Shown one piece after another: positions 1 through 9,704 of a stretch of DNA of 48,485 bases. The DNA lies in the IMG/VR virus record IMGVR_UViG_3300037088_001222, positions 1 to 48,485 of that record; one strand, 5' to 3'. The notes beneath the pieces were generated by a model. That model was not told the DNA's origin. It searched no databases and saw only the letters and a list, made by a program, of their open reading frames with translations. Source of the stretch: a virus. The position numbers and the translations under genes are program-made. Positions within the stretch are counted from its first letter, which is position 1, and the number at the start of each line of letters is the position of its first letter.

Positions 1-1872
1 TCAGAATCCGAACGTGATCTGGCCCCACATGCGCGTCGCGTTCGTAGACGCCGTCCAGTTGTTTTGTTGGGTCCGGAATAACCGGAGGATGCCGCCACCG
101 GCGGGAGAGACGACGACGATCCCGATCTCGTCAGCCCCGCCGTTGTCCGCGTACCAGAAAGTATTTGCTGCCGCGAACGCCGGAGTCACGTACGGGATCG
201 CGATGCGGAGTTCGTTGCCAGGGGCGGCCACGGTCGTCGCGTCGAGCGCGAACCACATCGTCATCGTTCTGCCGACGATCATCCACTTCAAAGTGATCTG
301 GTCGCCGGCTTCGACCGTCCACGTCCCTGCGCTGCCGGTGAAATTCGCACCGTTGTACGGGATGTCCTGCGCTTCACCCATGCCGTAGGAGCGCCCGCGT
401 TCCGTAACCTTCGTGGTGGCAGACGACCCAAGATTGAGCGTCGCCGCTCCAGCCCCTACCGTCATCGTGGGCGTCACGCCATCGTCGAGCGCATCCGTCG
501 TGATGTTGCCGGCCGTCCACGTCCCGTGCGCCCAACCGCCTTTCGAGTAGACTTCGACCTTCGACGCTTTCGATCCTGACGGCCCGAGCGCGTCGATCAT
601 TGCGCCGGCCTGGAGCCCCGACCCAACAGTCGTGACGTGCGAGAACAAACCGATATTCTTCCGCAACGGGATAATCCCGAAGTCGGTAAACATTCCGTAG
701 AGATCGCCCGTGCCTGAGTCCGGGCTGGTGATCGCCAGTCCGCCAGTCACGCCCCACGAGCCTTGCGCCGAGATCCTGGCGCCGGCGGCGTCGGCCGTGA
801 ACGTTGGCGTCACGATGCCAGCCGGGGAGATGGAGACGACTTCTGTGTAATCGCCCGCGTTCGCGCCCTGCGAGCCGAACGAGATTTTCGGCGAGGCGCC
901 GGCCGACATGACGATCCGCGTGTCGCCGTTGTGCCCGCTCACCAGATATGCGGTGCCGATCGCCCACGCGGGATCGGGCGCGTTCGCCGCGAGCTTGTCG
1001 CGCTCCACGTTGTAGGTCGTCCCGCCGACGAGCGTGAGGACCTTGATCCACTCGGCCTTGACCGCGCCCGACGCGTCGTTCGCCTGCACAAGCACAAAGT
1101 CGTTCGGCGTCATCGCCTGCCCGAAGTCGATCACAGCATCGCCACTCGCGACCGCCGCTGCGAACGCGCCCGCACTCTTGCCGATGACGTTCGTGCCGGC
1201 GAAGAGCTGCTGCACGTTCTGCGCGTAGACGGTGGAGTTGAGCGTCGAGATGTAGCCGCTCTTCCACGGATGCGAAGGCAGACCGAGTGAACCTGTGCCG
1301 GCCGGAAACGGAATCAGGTCGCCGCCCGCGAGATACCAGGTGCTGCTTCCGTCGAAGTAGAGCCACGAGTTGCCAGAGTTCCCGAAGTACGCCGCGCCTG
1401 CTGCGGGCGCACCGTTTCGAGAGAACGCGGCGTCGCCCGCCCCCGCGGAATACGCGCCCGTCCCCACCCGCAGCGAGCCGTTCACAAAGACGGTGTTCTG
1501 GAAAGTGAAGTCGCCGGCGGCGAAAGTCCCTGTGCCGACGTCCGCTGCGGTCAGCGTCACCGCCCCGGTGCGCCCAGCGACCGACGTGACCGTGCCGAGC
1601 GCCGCCCAGCCTGTCGTGCCAGTGCCCGTGAGCTTCACGTAGATGGCCGGGTTCGACAGGCTCGCGTCCGTCCGCCAGTACGTGTCGCAGGGGGATCCGG
1701 TGACGACGCCTTCGGGCGAGCCGGAGCCGCTCTGCCATCGGCATCCACCGATCTGGATGCGGTCGGCGGCGATGTCCTGCGCGAGCGCCTGCCCCTGCCA
1801 CACCAGAAGCAGCGCGACGACCGCGCTACAGAATTTCAGCGCCCGGATTGCTCTTGACCGCATACCTGCCAT
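1..1872 (-). CDS. Tail fibre / receptor-binding protein with N-terminal signal-like segment
   Basis: A 623-residue protein that lies last in the visible late operon and probably forms a tail fibre for host recognition. Residues near 95-115 carry the G-x-T-G-x-V-T-L-T-x-x-D-V type motif that is common in phage fibres. The rest is Gly/Ser/Thr/Ala-rich and beta-like, with stretches such as YVKLTGTGTTGWAAL that recur in fibre shafts. The N-terminus is odd: basic residues, a hydrophobic run (AVVALLLV) and an AxA-type site (QALAQ) look like a Sec signal peptide. The start at 1872 (a second ATG lies at 1863) overlaps the end of the preceding tail gene by 47 bp. Its stop codon is the first base triplet of the window. 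A fibre role is inferred from motif and position; the receptor is unknown. Confidence 0.7.
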   Translation of the reverse strand: MAGMRSRAIRALKFCSAVVALLLVWQGQALAQDIAADRIQIGGCRWQSGSGSPEGVVTGSPCDTYWRTDASLSNPAIYVKLTGTGTTGWAALGTVTSVAGRTGAVTLTAADVGTGTFAAGDFTFQNTVFVNGSLRVGTGAYSAGAGDAAFSRNGAPAAGAAYFGNSGNSWLYFDGSSTWYLAGGDLIPFPAGTGSLGLPSHPWKSGYISTLNSTVYAQNVQQLFAGTNVIGKSAGAFAAAVASGDAVIDFGQAMTPNDFVLVQANDASGAVKAEWIKVLTLVGGTTYNVERDKLAANAPDPAWAIGTAYLVSGHNGDTRIVMSAGASPKISFGSQGANAGDYTEVVSISPAGIVTPTFTADAAGARISAQGSWGVTGGLAITSPDSGTGDLYGMFTDFGIIPLRKNIGLFSHVTTVGSGLQAGAMIDALGPSGSKASKVEVYSKGGWAHGTWTAGNITTDALDDGVTPTMTVGAGAATLNLGSSATTKVTERGRSYGMGEAQDIPYNGANFTGSAGTWTVEAGDQITLKWMIVGRTMTMWFALDATTVAAPGNELRIAIPYVTPAFAAANTFWYADNGGADEIGIVVVSPAGGGILRLFRTQQNNWTASTNATRMWGQITFGF

Positions 1873-4006
1873 TGGCGTCGCTCCCGTTCACCCTGAGTCG
1901 GTACGTGATAGTGGAGACCCCGTCCGGGTCCACCCACTGAATGACCTGTTGTGTCCACGCCGCCGACGATACTGCCGTTACCGTGTAGTCCACGCCGCCG
2001 CCGCCGGCCTGCGCGTGCACGATCGCCTGGACGGTTCCGAGCGCTGCGCCCGCCCGGTCGATGCCCTTCACGTCGACGATCACGCGCGCGGTTCGCCCGG
2101 CGTTCTTGCTCCAATCCACCGTCCAGTCGCGGTACTCGTACGCGTCATGCGCGCCAGCCCCGTCGACGTACTGCGACCTCGAGCCGCCCATGTCATAGGC
2201 GCCGATCTGGTTGATGATCGTCACGGACCCGGGCGGCAGCGGCGCGCCGCCGTAGACCGCCGACCCTGGCATCGTGACGGCGCCGGGTTCTTCCACCACG
2301 GTCGGGACCGCGTACGCCGCGATGTCCCGACACGTGAGCGTCACCGTGTTGTCGTCGAGACTGCCCTCGGCCAGTTCCGCCCGCGTCTTTCGGTTCGTCC
2401 AGCCGCTGTTCCCGGTCCCCTCGACGTGCGTGACACCGACGACGTCGCCCAACTCGACGTTCAGGCCGTGCATCCCCGTCTGGACGCGCACGCGGCGAGG
2501 GACGTCATGGGCGCGGGTGAGGCGATTCAGGCCGATGTCATGGGCGACCGTGGAGGCGCGCACGAACCAGAGTTCGGTGGCAGGCGCGATGGAAGGCTCC
2601 CCGCTCGCGCCGGTGTCCCGCAGGTGCAGGTTCTCGACCGCCCAGCGCTGATACAGGTAGTCTCGAGCGTACGAGTAGACGACCGCGCTGTAGTACTCCT
2701 CGACCAGGTGCGCGATCTCGAACCCGCCATCCAGGATGTCGTTCACGTCGTCGAGCGTGAGGGTCGCGGCGGCGGACGCATCAACCATCGCGATCGCGAA
2801 CTGCATCGCGCGCGTGAAGTAGCAGTCGGCATCGCACGACAGGTTAAAGCGCGCGATCGCGTCCCGCAGCGTGACCTGGCCCTCGCCAAACGCGCCGATG
2901 ATGCCGGCGCCGACGTAGCCGTTCGGGGCCAGCCGCACCTGGGAAATCGTCTTGGCGGCGGCGAACGATGCGCTGAGCAGCTTCGAGGTGCCGTCTGCCC
3001 AGGTCGGCGCCGCGAGCCAGGCGCCCGTCTGATAGTTGTTGAGGCCGAAGCAGCGCAGGAAGTGTTCGTACTGGTCGGCGATGGCGGTGTAGAGCGTGCC
3101 GGAGCCGTCGCCGACGCTCTCGACGCCCTGGACGTCGCACGACGAGATGTACGTGCCGTTGAGGTGCCCGGTCGCCAGGTCGCCCGACAGGTAGATGCAC
3201 GTGTAGCGACGGCCGGCGATGTCGATGTAGGGCGTCCCGAAGAACCCCGCCCACCCGCCATGCCCGGGCACGAGCGCGGCGTTCCCGGCGTCGCAATAGA
3301 TGTCCTGCAGGGTCCCGTTGAAGTAGTAGTGCGGGACGCTCTTGCACGCGTGTCCCGCCAGCACACACTGCAGGTAGCTGATCCCGCCGAGCGTGACGTA
3401 GCCCACCGGGATCGGATAGACCGGTCCACCGCCGCTCATGTCGCCGTAGACGATCGGTTCAGGTTGCCCGATGACCGTCGTCGCGGCGCTCGGGAACTGC
3501 GTCAGGGCAAAGAGCCGTCGGGGAATCTGCGCATCCAGCCGGGCGGCGCCGAAGACGGACGCGAGAAAGTCTTCGCACTCGAACTGAAAGCCGAACTTGG
3601 CCTGCGGCGTGTAGTTGCGCACGACCCCGCGGGCGATGATCCGTGGCGTCAGGCCGGCGCGGCGATCGACGTCCGAGAGGGCGCGGATGATGACCTCACA
3701 GTTGCGCAGCGCTCGGTTGGCCGACGCGTCATCCAGGAATCCCCGCAGCAGGCGGTCGACGTCGCTCAGCGCGAACGAGAACGTCGCGCTCGAGTACTGC
3801 CCCGCCCTGTCGGACATCGGCCGCGACCACTGCCCGAACGACAGCACGCGCGCTTCCTTGAAGCCCCCGTAGTACGCCGCGTCGTGCGCCATCGCGACGC
3901 CCGACCAGTAGTAGGTCGTCCCGCTCGGGGACACGAACTCCACCCAGGCGTTGATCGCCTCCGTGCCCGCTCGCGCCCGATCGGCCGAAAAGGTGACCTC
4001 TGGCAT
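1826..4006 (-). CDS. Large distal tail protein (probable baseplate hub-type)
   Basis: A 726-residue protein between the 258-aa tail protein and the fibre. No catalytic motif stands out. The N-terminal half is rich in beta-prone stretches, and the region near residues 185-290 has about eight Cys residues, unusual for a tail hub. The C-terminal third resembles fibronectin-like or coat-like beta domains found in siphovirus tip proteins. Size and position downstream of the tape measure fit a hub or tip-attachment protein that joins the tail tube to the fibre. Its start lies 2 bp downstream of the stop of the upstream gene, so the two are probably co-translated. Function is inferred from position. 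Confidence 0.55.
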   Translation of the reverse strand: MPEVTFSADRARAGTEAINAWVEFVSPSGTTYYWSGVAMAHDAAYYGGFKEARVLSFGQWSRPMSDRAGQYSSATFSFALSDVDRLLRGFLDDASANRALRNCEVIIRALSDVDRRAGLTPRIIARGVVRNYTPQAKFGFQFECEDFLASVFGAARLDAQIPRRLFALTQFPSAATTVIGQPEPIVYGDMSGGGPVYPIPVGYVTLGGISYLQCVLAGHACKSVPHYYFNGTLQDIYCDAGNAALVPGHGGWAGFFGTPYIDIAGRRYTCIYLSGDLATGHLNGTYISSCDVQGVESVGDGSGTLYTAIADQYEHFLRCFGLNNYQTGAWLAAPTWADGTSKLLSASFAAAKTISQVRLAPNGYVGAGIIGAFGEGQVTLRDAIARFNLSCDADCYFTRAMQFAIAMVDASAAATLTLDDVNDILDGGFEIAHLVEEYYSAVVYSYARDYLYQRWAVENLHLRDTGASGEPSIAPATELWFVRASTVAHDIGLNRLTRAHDVPRRVRVQTGMHGLNVELGDVVGVTHVEGTGNSGWTNRKTRAELAEGSLDDNTVTLTCRDIAAYAVPTVVEEPGAVTMPGSAVYGGAPLPPGSVTIINQIGAYDMGGSRSQYVDGAGAHDAYEYRDWTVDWSKNAGRTARVIVDVKGIDRAGAALGTVQAIVHAQAGGGGVDYTVTAVSSAAWTQQVIQWVDPDGVSTITYRLRVNGSDANGRYAVKSNPGAEIL

Positions 4007-4008
4007 GG

Positions 4009-4785
4009 TCAGAAAGGGAGTCCTGGCGACAGCTCCTCGAGCGTGAGCGTTTCCGTATCGGCGTTGACCGAGAACTTGAGCGTCTCGCGCGTGCTGGCCA
4101 ACCGGACCAGCATCGCGTCGGCGATCGTGGTGTCCCGGACGAAGACGAACGGCTTGGCGCGGCCGTGCGAGCTACGCCAGAGCGTGGCGAGCGCCGCGCG
4201 GTCGGTGTCGACCGTCGTTTGTGGCACCTTGATCGATCGCGTGGTCGTCAGGCCGTCATAGAGCAGGGCGACGCCCGCCCGGGTGCGCTGCTCGACGACC
4301 GGATGCGACTCGCCGGTCGTGCCGCCCGAGTTGAGCGCCGAGTTCGGCCAGGTGCGGACCGTGAGCGAGAACCAGACCTCGCCGACCGCAACAATGCTGG
4401 CGGCCGTGAAGACCAAGCGCCAGTAGCGGTAGCTCGGCGCCGGCACCGTCAGGTCCTGCCAGGGATTGAAGCTGAACCCGTCCTCCCGCGCCGCGAGGAT
4501 CGAGAACGCCTGGCTGAAGGACGGCGCACCCCACGCGTCCGAGGCGTTGCCCTGCAGGGTAATGGCCGAGCAGCTGTGGTTGAAGACCGCCACGAACCGC
4601 ATGGCCTTGGCGGCGCCGAAGTCGAAGACGAGCGAGCCCGCCGCCCCGGTGAACTTCGCGGGCTTCGCCGGATTCCCGTCGGTTATGTTCGCCGCGGGAT
4701 AGGCGGCATCAATGCTGCCCGTGCTCACGGTGGGCGTGACGCCGGCCGCGAGGTTGTCGCCGGGAAGCTGGTACAGCGCGGCCAT
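4009..4785 (-). CDS. Distal tail protein with discoidin-like fold
   Basis: A 258-residue protein directly downstream of the tape measure gene. Residues about 20-160 look like a discoidin (F5/8 C)-type beta-sandwich: AYPAANITDG near the start, then VFDFGAAKAMRFVAVFNHS and YRYWRLVFTA, the usual signature strands of that fold. Such folds bind carbohydrate or give structural attachment. The C-terminal 90 residues (with DTETLTLEEL at the end) look like a tail-tip assembly domain. Position fits a Dit-like or minor tail protein. The domain call rests on pattern similarity; ligand and exact tail location are not known. Confidence 0.55.
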   Translation of the reverse strand: MAALYQLPGDNLAAGVTPTVSTGSIDAAYPAANITDGNPAKPAKFTGAAGSLVFDFGAAKAMRFVAVFNHSCSAITLQGNASDAWGAPSFSQAFSILAAREDGFSFNPWQDLTVPAPSYRYWRLVFTAASIVAVGEVWFSLTVRTWPNSALNSGGTTGESHPVVEQRTRAGVALLYDGLTTTRSIKVPQTTVDTDRAALATLWRSSHGRAKPFVFVRDTTIADAMLVRLASTRETLKFSVNADTETLTLEELSPGLPF

Positions 4786-4787
4786 GG

Positions 4788-7700
4788 CTACGCCACCCCC
4801 AGCGCTTCACGGAGGACCGTGCGCGCGCCGGCGCCGAGGCCGGCCGAATCGTTTCGGCGGATGGTCCGCACGATCGGGCCCATCATCTTCTGCGCGAGGG
4901 TGTCGAGCGAGCCGGGCGCCTGCTGGATCTGGACGGAGAGGTCCTTTGCGATGAGCGCGGCCTTCAGGTCGCGGATCTCGCTCACGAGCGCCGCGGTGTC
5001 TACGTTGGCGCCGGCGGCACCAGGCGCCCCGACCAGGTCGCTCGTCACCGCGGGCGACGTCCACGCGCGGACCTGCTGCAGCGCGCCGACCAGCGCGTTC
5101 GTCATGAAGCCGACTCCGCCAATCGCTTCGCCGGCGTGCACCAGCGCGAGCTGTGTCTTCTGGACGATGCCGCCGGTGGCAAACGTGGGGAATCCTGCCC
5201 GGCCACCGCTGGTGTCGCTGCCCCCCAGCTCGCCCCACTGCGCGTCTGGTCCACCGGCATCCGAGGCCGCATCACCCGACGTGCCGGAGCGACCGATCGG
5301 GTTCGTCGAGATCGCCTTCGTCAGATCCTGGATGACGGTGATCAATTTCCCGCCGACCACTTCAAACGTCTTCCCGAGCGACAGGTCGCTTTCCTTCACG
5401 AGGCCAGCGGCCTTTGCCTGGTCGATCAGCTTCTGGGTGTTCTCGTCGACAACCGCGCCGTTCTGTTCGTGGGCGTCATAGATCGCCTGCAGGCCGCCCT
5501 TGATTTGCGCCAGCGCTTGCTTCTCGGTGAGGCCTTTCGCGATCAGTTGGTCGTAATCGTCCACGCCCTGCTGCTGCATCGCGAGCAGCGCGTCGGTGTC
5601 GGTCACGCCGAGGTTCACCATCGCGGCGTAGGTCTGTCCCCAGCTCGTGGCGGCCGCGGCCAGTTCCTTGTTGGCCGAGAGTTTCGCGCGCAGCGTGATG
5701 AGTTCCTGGACGCCGGCGTTCTGCGACTCCGTGCCGAGGTTCTGCTCGAGCGCGACCAGGTTGTCGAGCGCGGGGGCGAGTTCGTCGAGCAGCGTGAGCT
5801 GGTCGAGGCCCTTGGCGATGCCCGCGTTGTAGGACGCGAGCGCCGACAAGCCCACGCGCTCGAGCGCCGCCTGTGACGCCTCGGCGCCGGCCCGCTGGTC
5901 ATCCTGGAGAGCGTTCAGCTTGGCGACTTCGGCTTGATAGTCTTTCGAAAACTGGTTCTGCCCCTGTTGCGCGATCGTCAGATTGACGACGGCCAAGCGC
6001 CACTCGTCCGTGCCTTCCTTCCCGGCCGCGGCGAGATCGTCAACGGCCTTTTGCGCGTCCGCTACGGCCTTCGCCTGGTCGAGCATTCCCTTGGCAACTT
6101 CCGGGCTGCCGATCTGGGCGTTCAGGTCGTCGATGACTTTCTTCTGCGCGGTGATCTGGTCGCCGAGCGTGCCATACTGCGCCGTCAACGGCGCCAGCTG
6201 CGGCGCGAGGCCGGTGCCGATCGTCGTGACCTGGTCATTGAGCAGGCTGTTGACCTGCTCGACGTCGAGCCCGAAGTCGTGCGCCAGGTCGATGAGCCCC
6301 TGGAACTCCTTCGACCAGATGCCGCCTTCCTTCTTCACAACCTCAGTCAGTTTTGGGAAGACGTCGTCGAAGGTCTTCTGCAGATCGTCTGCCGAGTAGT
6401 GCGCGTTCCACGTGGCGACCGCGAACGCGTCGTGCAGGGCCGCGGTCCACTTCGCCAGGTTCTTCTTGGTGACGCCGCCCGTGTCATCGATCACCTTTGC
6501 CATCAACTGGAACGTGGCCGCCACCTCGTCGCCGGCCGTATGCGCGGCGTTCGTCAGCTGGGTCTTCATCGCCTCCGAGATCGTCACGCCCCACGTCTGG
6601 CTGATGGTGTGGGCTGCGTCCTTGCCGGCCTTCGTCTGCCACTTGATGACGAGGTCGACGACGCTCCCCATCGCCGACCCGATCGCAGCGCCGGCGGCCT
6701 CGCCGACCGCCCCCCCGGCCGCCGATCCGATGGTCTTGCCGATCTCCTGGCCGATGTATTTCCCGAGCGAGGCGCCTAACACGCTGCCGACCGCAGACGC
6801 GACCCCCTTCGCTGCGCCCGCCAGCCCACCTCCGCTCGTGAAGGCGCTGACGACCATGCTCGGCACTTTCAGGAGCGTGTCGTAGAGGCCGACCTTGATC
6901 TGATCCTTGAAGCTGCCGGTGGCGGCCGCCTGCTTCCGCAGCATGTCGATCCAAGCGGTCGTCAATTCGTCGGTGGTGTAGCGGCCGGTCGCCACCATCG
7001 CGTCGTAGTCGATCTTCGCCTGCGCAGCGGTCTTGGCCAGTTCGGTGCGCGTGAAGATGCCCTGGTCGTGCAACCGACGCTCGATCGTGTCGGCCGTCCC
7101 CTTCGCCAGCTTGACCTGGTAGTCGTAGAACTCGTTGATCTGGTCGGTCTTGCGCTGGTACTCCTCGCTGTCGATGTCGTACAGGTCCTGCGCCTGGCGG
7201 ATCTCGGCCTCGCGCTGCGCATCCAGCTGCGCCAGCTTCAGCGCCGTCCCGGTCAACTCCATCTCGTTGAGGCGCTCGGTGCTCTTGGCGAGATCGTCGT
7301 CGCGCTGCTTGCGGAGGTCGAGTTCCTTCTTGAGGTTGTCGGTGAGGACCTGGAAGGCGTCGGTGCTGGCTTTCTTCACCTCCCCTTCGAGCTTCAGCCA
7401 GGCCTTCTGCTGCGCCTCCTCGAGCGTCTTCTGGGTCTTGACCGTCTCGAGGTATTTGCGGACCTGGACGTCCTTCGCGCCGATCTTTAGCGCGATGTCC
7501 GCCTCGGAGACCGACTGCGCGTGCAGGACGCCGACCTCGGCCTGCTGCGCCGCGGTGAGCGGAATCTGGGCGGCGCGGATGTTCGCCAGGGCCTCGGCGT
7601 GTTTCTTCCCGGCCTCCTGGCCCTTCTCGAATTCCTTGTACAGCGCCTCGAACTGCTTGGCGGTGAACCCGACCGTCGGGGCACCGGTCTTCATCAGATC

Positions 7701-8963
7701 GAAGACGTCAGCCGCGCTCTGCCCATGTGCGAACAGCGCGAGCGCCGCCTGCCGGATGGCGGGCGAGAGCTTGTTGGTCGTCGCTTCGGACAACGCGTCA
7801 TGCGCGAGGGCGAGCGCCGCGGACATCTCTCGCGCGCGCTCCTCCGCTGGCGTCAGATGGAGATCGATGTCCTTGCCGGTGGCGCGGGTCGTCGAGCCCA
7901 ACCCGGCCAGGCCATCCGCCAGTTTGTCGCTCGCCCGTCCCATCCCGTCGAGCGCGGCCTGCGCATCGGCCGCTTGTTTGATGGCCTGCGCCGCACCCTT
8001 GTTGTCGCCGATCTTGAGGAACACGCCGGCCAATGCCGTATTGACGCCAACGCTGAGCATCAGATAGGCCTTGGCGGCATCGAGCAGTGGCCCGAGCAAC
8101 ATCCCGACGGCCAACCCGCCGGCCTTCAGCACCACCGAGAACGCTGCCTGTCCCGCCTCGGCCTTCGTCAGCCACTCGATGAATTGGCCGAGGATGGGGA
8201 GCAGCTTCTGGCCGATGGCGATCTGGATGTGCTCGAGTTCCATCCGAAGGATGGCCGACTGCGTCTCGAACTTGTGGGCGGCGTCGACATCCTCCTGCGA
8301 CCAGACAAAGCCCATCTCGCGGGCCTGCTCGGTCAGTTCGCGCAACGGCTCCATCAGGAGGCCGAGGGCTTCGCGCCCCTGTCGTCCGAACAGACCCCAC
8401 GCCCCTGCCGTGCGGTCGGCCGAGTTCTCGGTCGTGCGCAGCGCGTCGGAGATCGTCAGGAGCACCTTGTCCGCTGACTGACCCCGGATGTCCGCGAGGG
8501 ACAGGCCGATCTTCTTCAGGGCCTGTTCGATCTGCGGGGAGCCGTCCCCGAGCCGACGCTGCAGCATGAAGCTGGCATTGGTCAGCGCCGTGACGTCTTC
8601 ACCGAGCGCGCGCGCGGCAAAGCGCAGGCCCGACAGCGCTTCGACGTTGATGCCCGATTGCTTGGAGAGGTGATCGAGTTGGCCGCCGCTCTGGGCGGCT
8701 TTCTCGGCAAGGCCGTAGAGCGCTTCGTAGGTCTTGATGCTCGCAGCGCCAATTGCCGCCAGCATACCGACCGCCCCGACGCCGGCGACGGCCGCGACGC
8801 CGAGCGGCTGCACGAGCTTCGAGATCAAGAGATTGCCGAGGCCGCTGATCGCCGACTGCGGCGACTCGAACGCCTCGGTCAGCGTCCCCTTGAAGTCCTG
8901 GAGCGCTTTCTGGGCGTCTTTCGAATCGCCTCGGATCCGGAGGATCAGTTCTTCGACGGCCAT
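4788..8963 (-). CDS. Tape measure protein
   Basis: At 1391 residues this is the longest gene in the window, placed right after the tail chaperones, as is the rule in siphoviruses. It has a helical N-terminus, a hydrophobic segment near residues 54-77 (LGVAAVAGVGAVGMLAAIG), long coiled-coil-prone stretches rich in Ala, Gln, Lys and Glu, and a Gly/Ala-rich hydrophobic region in the middle (around 715-790) of the type thought to help membrane passage of DNA. Using the known rule of about 0.15 nm tail per residue, the tail would be near 200 nm (an estimate). The start follows the frameshifted chaperone stop by only 7 bp. Confidence 0.93.
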   Translation of the reverse strand: MAVEELILRIRGDSKDAQKALQDFKGTLTEAFESPQSAISGLGNLLISKLVQPLGVAAVAGVGAVGMLAAIGAASIKTYEALYGLAEKAAQSGGQLDHLSKQSGINVEALSGLRFAARALGEDVTALTNASFMLQRRLGDGSPQIEQALKKIGLSLADIRGQSADKVLLTISDALRTTENSADRTAGAWGLFGRQGREALGLLMEPLRELTEQAREMGFVWSQEDVDAAHKFETQSAILRMELEHIQIAIGQKLLPILGQFIEWLTKAEAGQAAFSVVLKAGGLAVGMLLGPLLDAAKAYLMLSVGVNTALAGVFLKIGDNKGAAQAIKQAADAQAALDGMGRASDKLADGLAGLGSTTRATGKDIDLHLTPAEERAREMSAALALAHDALSEATTNKLSPAIRQAALALFAHGQSAADVFDLMKTGAPTVGFTAKQFEALYKEFEKGQEAGKKHAEALANIRAAQIPLTAAQQAEVGVLHAQSVSEADIALKIGAKDVQVRKYLETVKTQKTLEEAQQKAWLKLEGEVKKASTDAFQVLTDNLKKELDLRKQRDDDLAKSTERLNEMELTGTALKLAQLDAQREAEIRQAQDLYDIDSEEYQRKTDQINEFYDYQVKLAKGTADTIERRLHDQGIFTRTELAKTAAQAKIDYDAMVATGRYTTDELTTAWIDMLRKQAAATGSFKDQIKVGLYDTLLKVPSMVVSAFTSGGGLAGAAKGVASAVGSVLGASLGKYIGQEIGKTIGSAAGGAVGEAAGAAIGSAMGSVVDLVIKWQTKAGKDAAHTISQTWGVTISEAMKTQLTNAAHTAGDEVAATFQLMAKVIDDTGGVTKKNLAKWTAALHDAFAVATWNAHYSADDLQKTFDDVFPKLTEVVKKEGGIWSKEFQGLIDLAHDFGLDVEQVNSLLNDQVTTIGTGLAPQLAPLTAQYGTLGDQITAQKKVIDDLNAQIGSPEVAKGMLDQAKAVADAQKAVDDLAAAGKEGTDEWRLAVVNLTIAQQGQNQFSKDYQAEVAKLNALQDDQRAGAEASQAALERVGLSALASYNAGIAKGLDQLTLLDELAPALDNLVALEQNLGTESQNAGVQELITLRAKLSANKELAAAATSWGQTYAAMVNLGVTDTDALLAMQQQGVDDYDQLIAKGLTEKQALAQIKGGLQAIYDAHEQNGAVVDENTQKLIDQAKAAGLVKESDLSLGKTFEVVGGKLITVIQDLTKAISTNPIGRSGTSGDAASDAGGPDAQWGELGGSDTSGGRAGFPTFATGGIVQKTQLALVHAGEAIGGVGFMTNALVGALQQVRAWTSPAVTSDLVGAPGAAGANVDTAALVSEIRDLKAALIAKDLSVQIQQAPGSLDTLAQKMMGPIVRTIRRNDSAGLGAGARTVLREALGVA

Positions 8964-8970
8964 CGGATCT

Positions 8971-9598
8971 CTACTTGATCGCCTGCAGCAGCAGGAAGAG
9001 CGTCATCAGCCAGCCACCCTCCCCGTCGCCGACATCGCGGAGGGCCTGCGCCTCTTCGCACTCCGCCTTCGTCGCGAGCGCCAGATCGAGGTCAAGCGCC
9101 AGGCGCGGGTGGCGGATCCCCAACAGGCTCGACGGCCGCACCCGGTACCGGCGCGCCGTCCGATCGATCTGCGCCGCCAGCGGACTGGCGACGAAAGGAT
9201 TTGGCGGCCTCGACCGCCACTTGATCGATGTCCACCGTCGCCGCGAAGATGGCGAGCTTGGTGGTCAGCAGCAGCCGGCCGACCGGCACGCACCCGACCG
9301 GCGCGGGATCGTCCGCGACGACGCGCGGCTCCACGGCGGCCAGGCAGACCCACTTGTCGATGAACTGCGCGAACTCGGGGTGTTCGGTCGCCATCCGACC
9401 GACCGCGTCCGCACTCTGCCCGGCCATGCCGAACACGATGGCGAAGGCCTGCTCCATCAGGGGCAGCGGCAGGATGCCGTTGAACGCGAGGGTCGGCAGG
9501 TCGAGCTTCTTGCAACGGAGATCGCCCAGGCCGTCGATCGTGGCGACGGCCTCTGGGCTGTCGTGCTGGAGCAGCTGCTCCGCCGAGACATACGCCAT
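8971..9598 (-). CDS. Tail assembly chaperone, long form by +1 frameshift (gpGT-like)
   Basis: From codon 135 (TTT, 9196-9194) of the short form, the +1 frame is open for 73 more codons to a TAG at 8973-8971, just 7 bp before the tape measure ATG. It encodes a plausible globular extension (VASPLAAQIDRTARRYRV, then LLGIRHPRLALDLDLALA and a hydrophobic end LMTLFLLLQAIK). Without it there would be an unexplained 128-bp gap. The likely slip site is TCC-TTT-C: tRNA-Phe can move from UUU to UUC with full pairing. The fusion would be about 208 residues. The shift size (+1, equivalent to -2) is read directly from the frames; the exact slip codon is inferred. Confidence 0.7.
9092..9598 (-). CDS. Tail assembly chaperone, short form (gpG-like)
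   Basis: A 168-residue protein between the tail tube and the tape measure, the usual place for the G/GT chaperone pair that binds tape measure protein during tail assembly. Residues 1-135 are well-behaved coding sequence. The last 30 or so residues (Ala/Pro/Gly-rich, ending PPPAPGA) look like read-out of a frame that is not under selection, as expected if a fraction of ribosomes leave this frame near codon 135. The zero-frame stop is at 9092-9094. Family membership rests on position and the frameshift arrangement, not on a sequence motif. Confidence 0.75.
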   Translation of the reverse strand: MAYVSAEQLLQHDSPEAVATIDGLGDLRCKKLDLPTLAFNGILPLPLMEQAFAIVFGMAGQSADAVGRMATEHPEFAQFIDKWVCLAAVEPRVVADDPAPVGCVPVGRLLLTTKLAIFAATVDIDQVAVEAAKSFRRQSAGGADRSDGAPVPGAAVEPVGDPPPAPGA

Positions 9599-9704
9599 CG
9601 GAGACTCCGATAGCGGAAAGGTGGACGCGCGCGACGAGGGGTCCGGAGCCCCCCGTCACGCGGCGCGCTGCCGGATACCGGCCCCTGGCGCGCGCAGGTC
9701 CTGC

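Noticed and set aside
374-1801. Minus-strand open frame overlapping the tail fibre gene in another frame
   Set aside because: Extreme Arg content and no motif; the fibre frame carries the fibre motif.
1643-4261. Long plus-strand open frame of 872 codons opposite the tail genes
   Set aside because: It is antisense to two well-supported tail genes, is Arg/His/Pro-rich, and has no recognisable domain. In G+C-rich DNA such shadow frames are expected.
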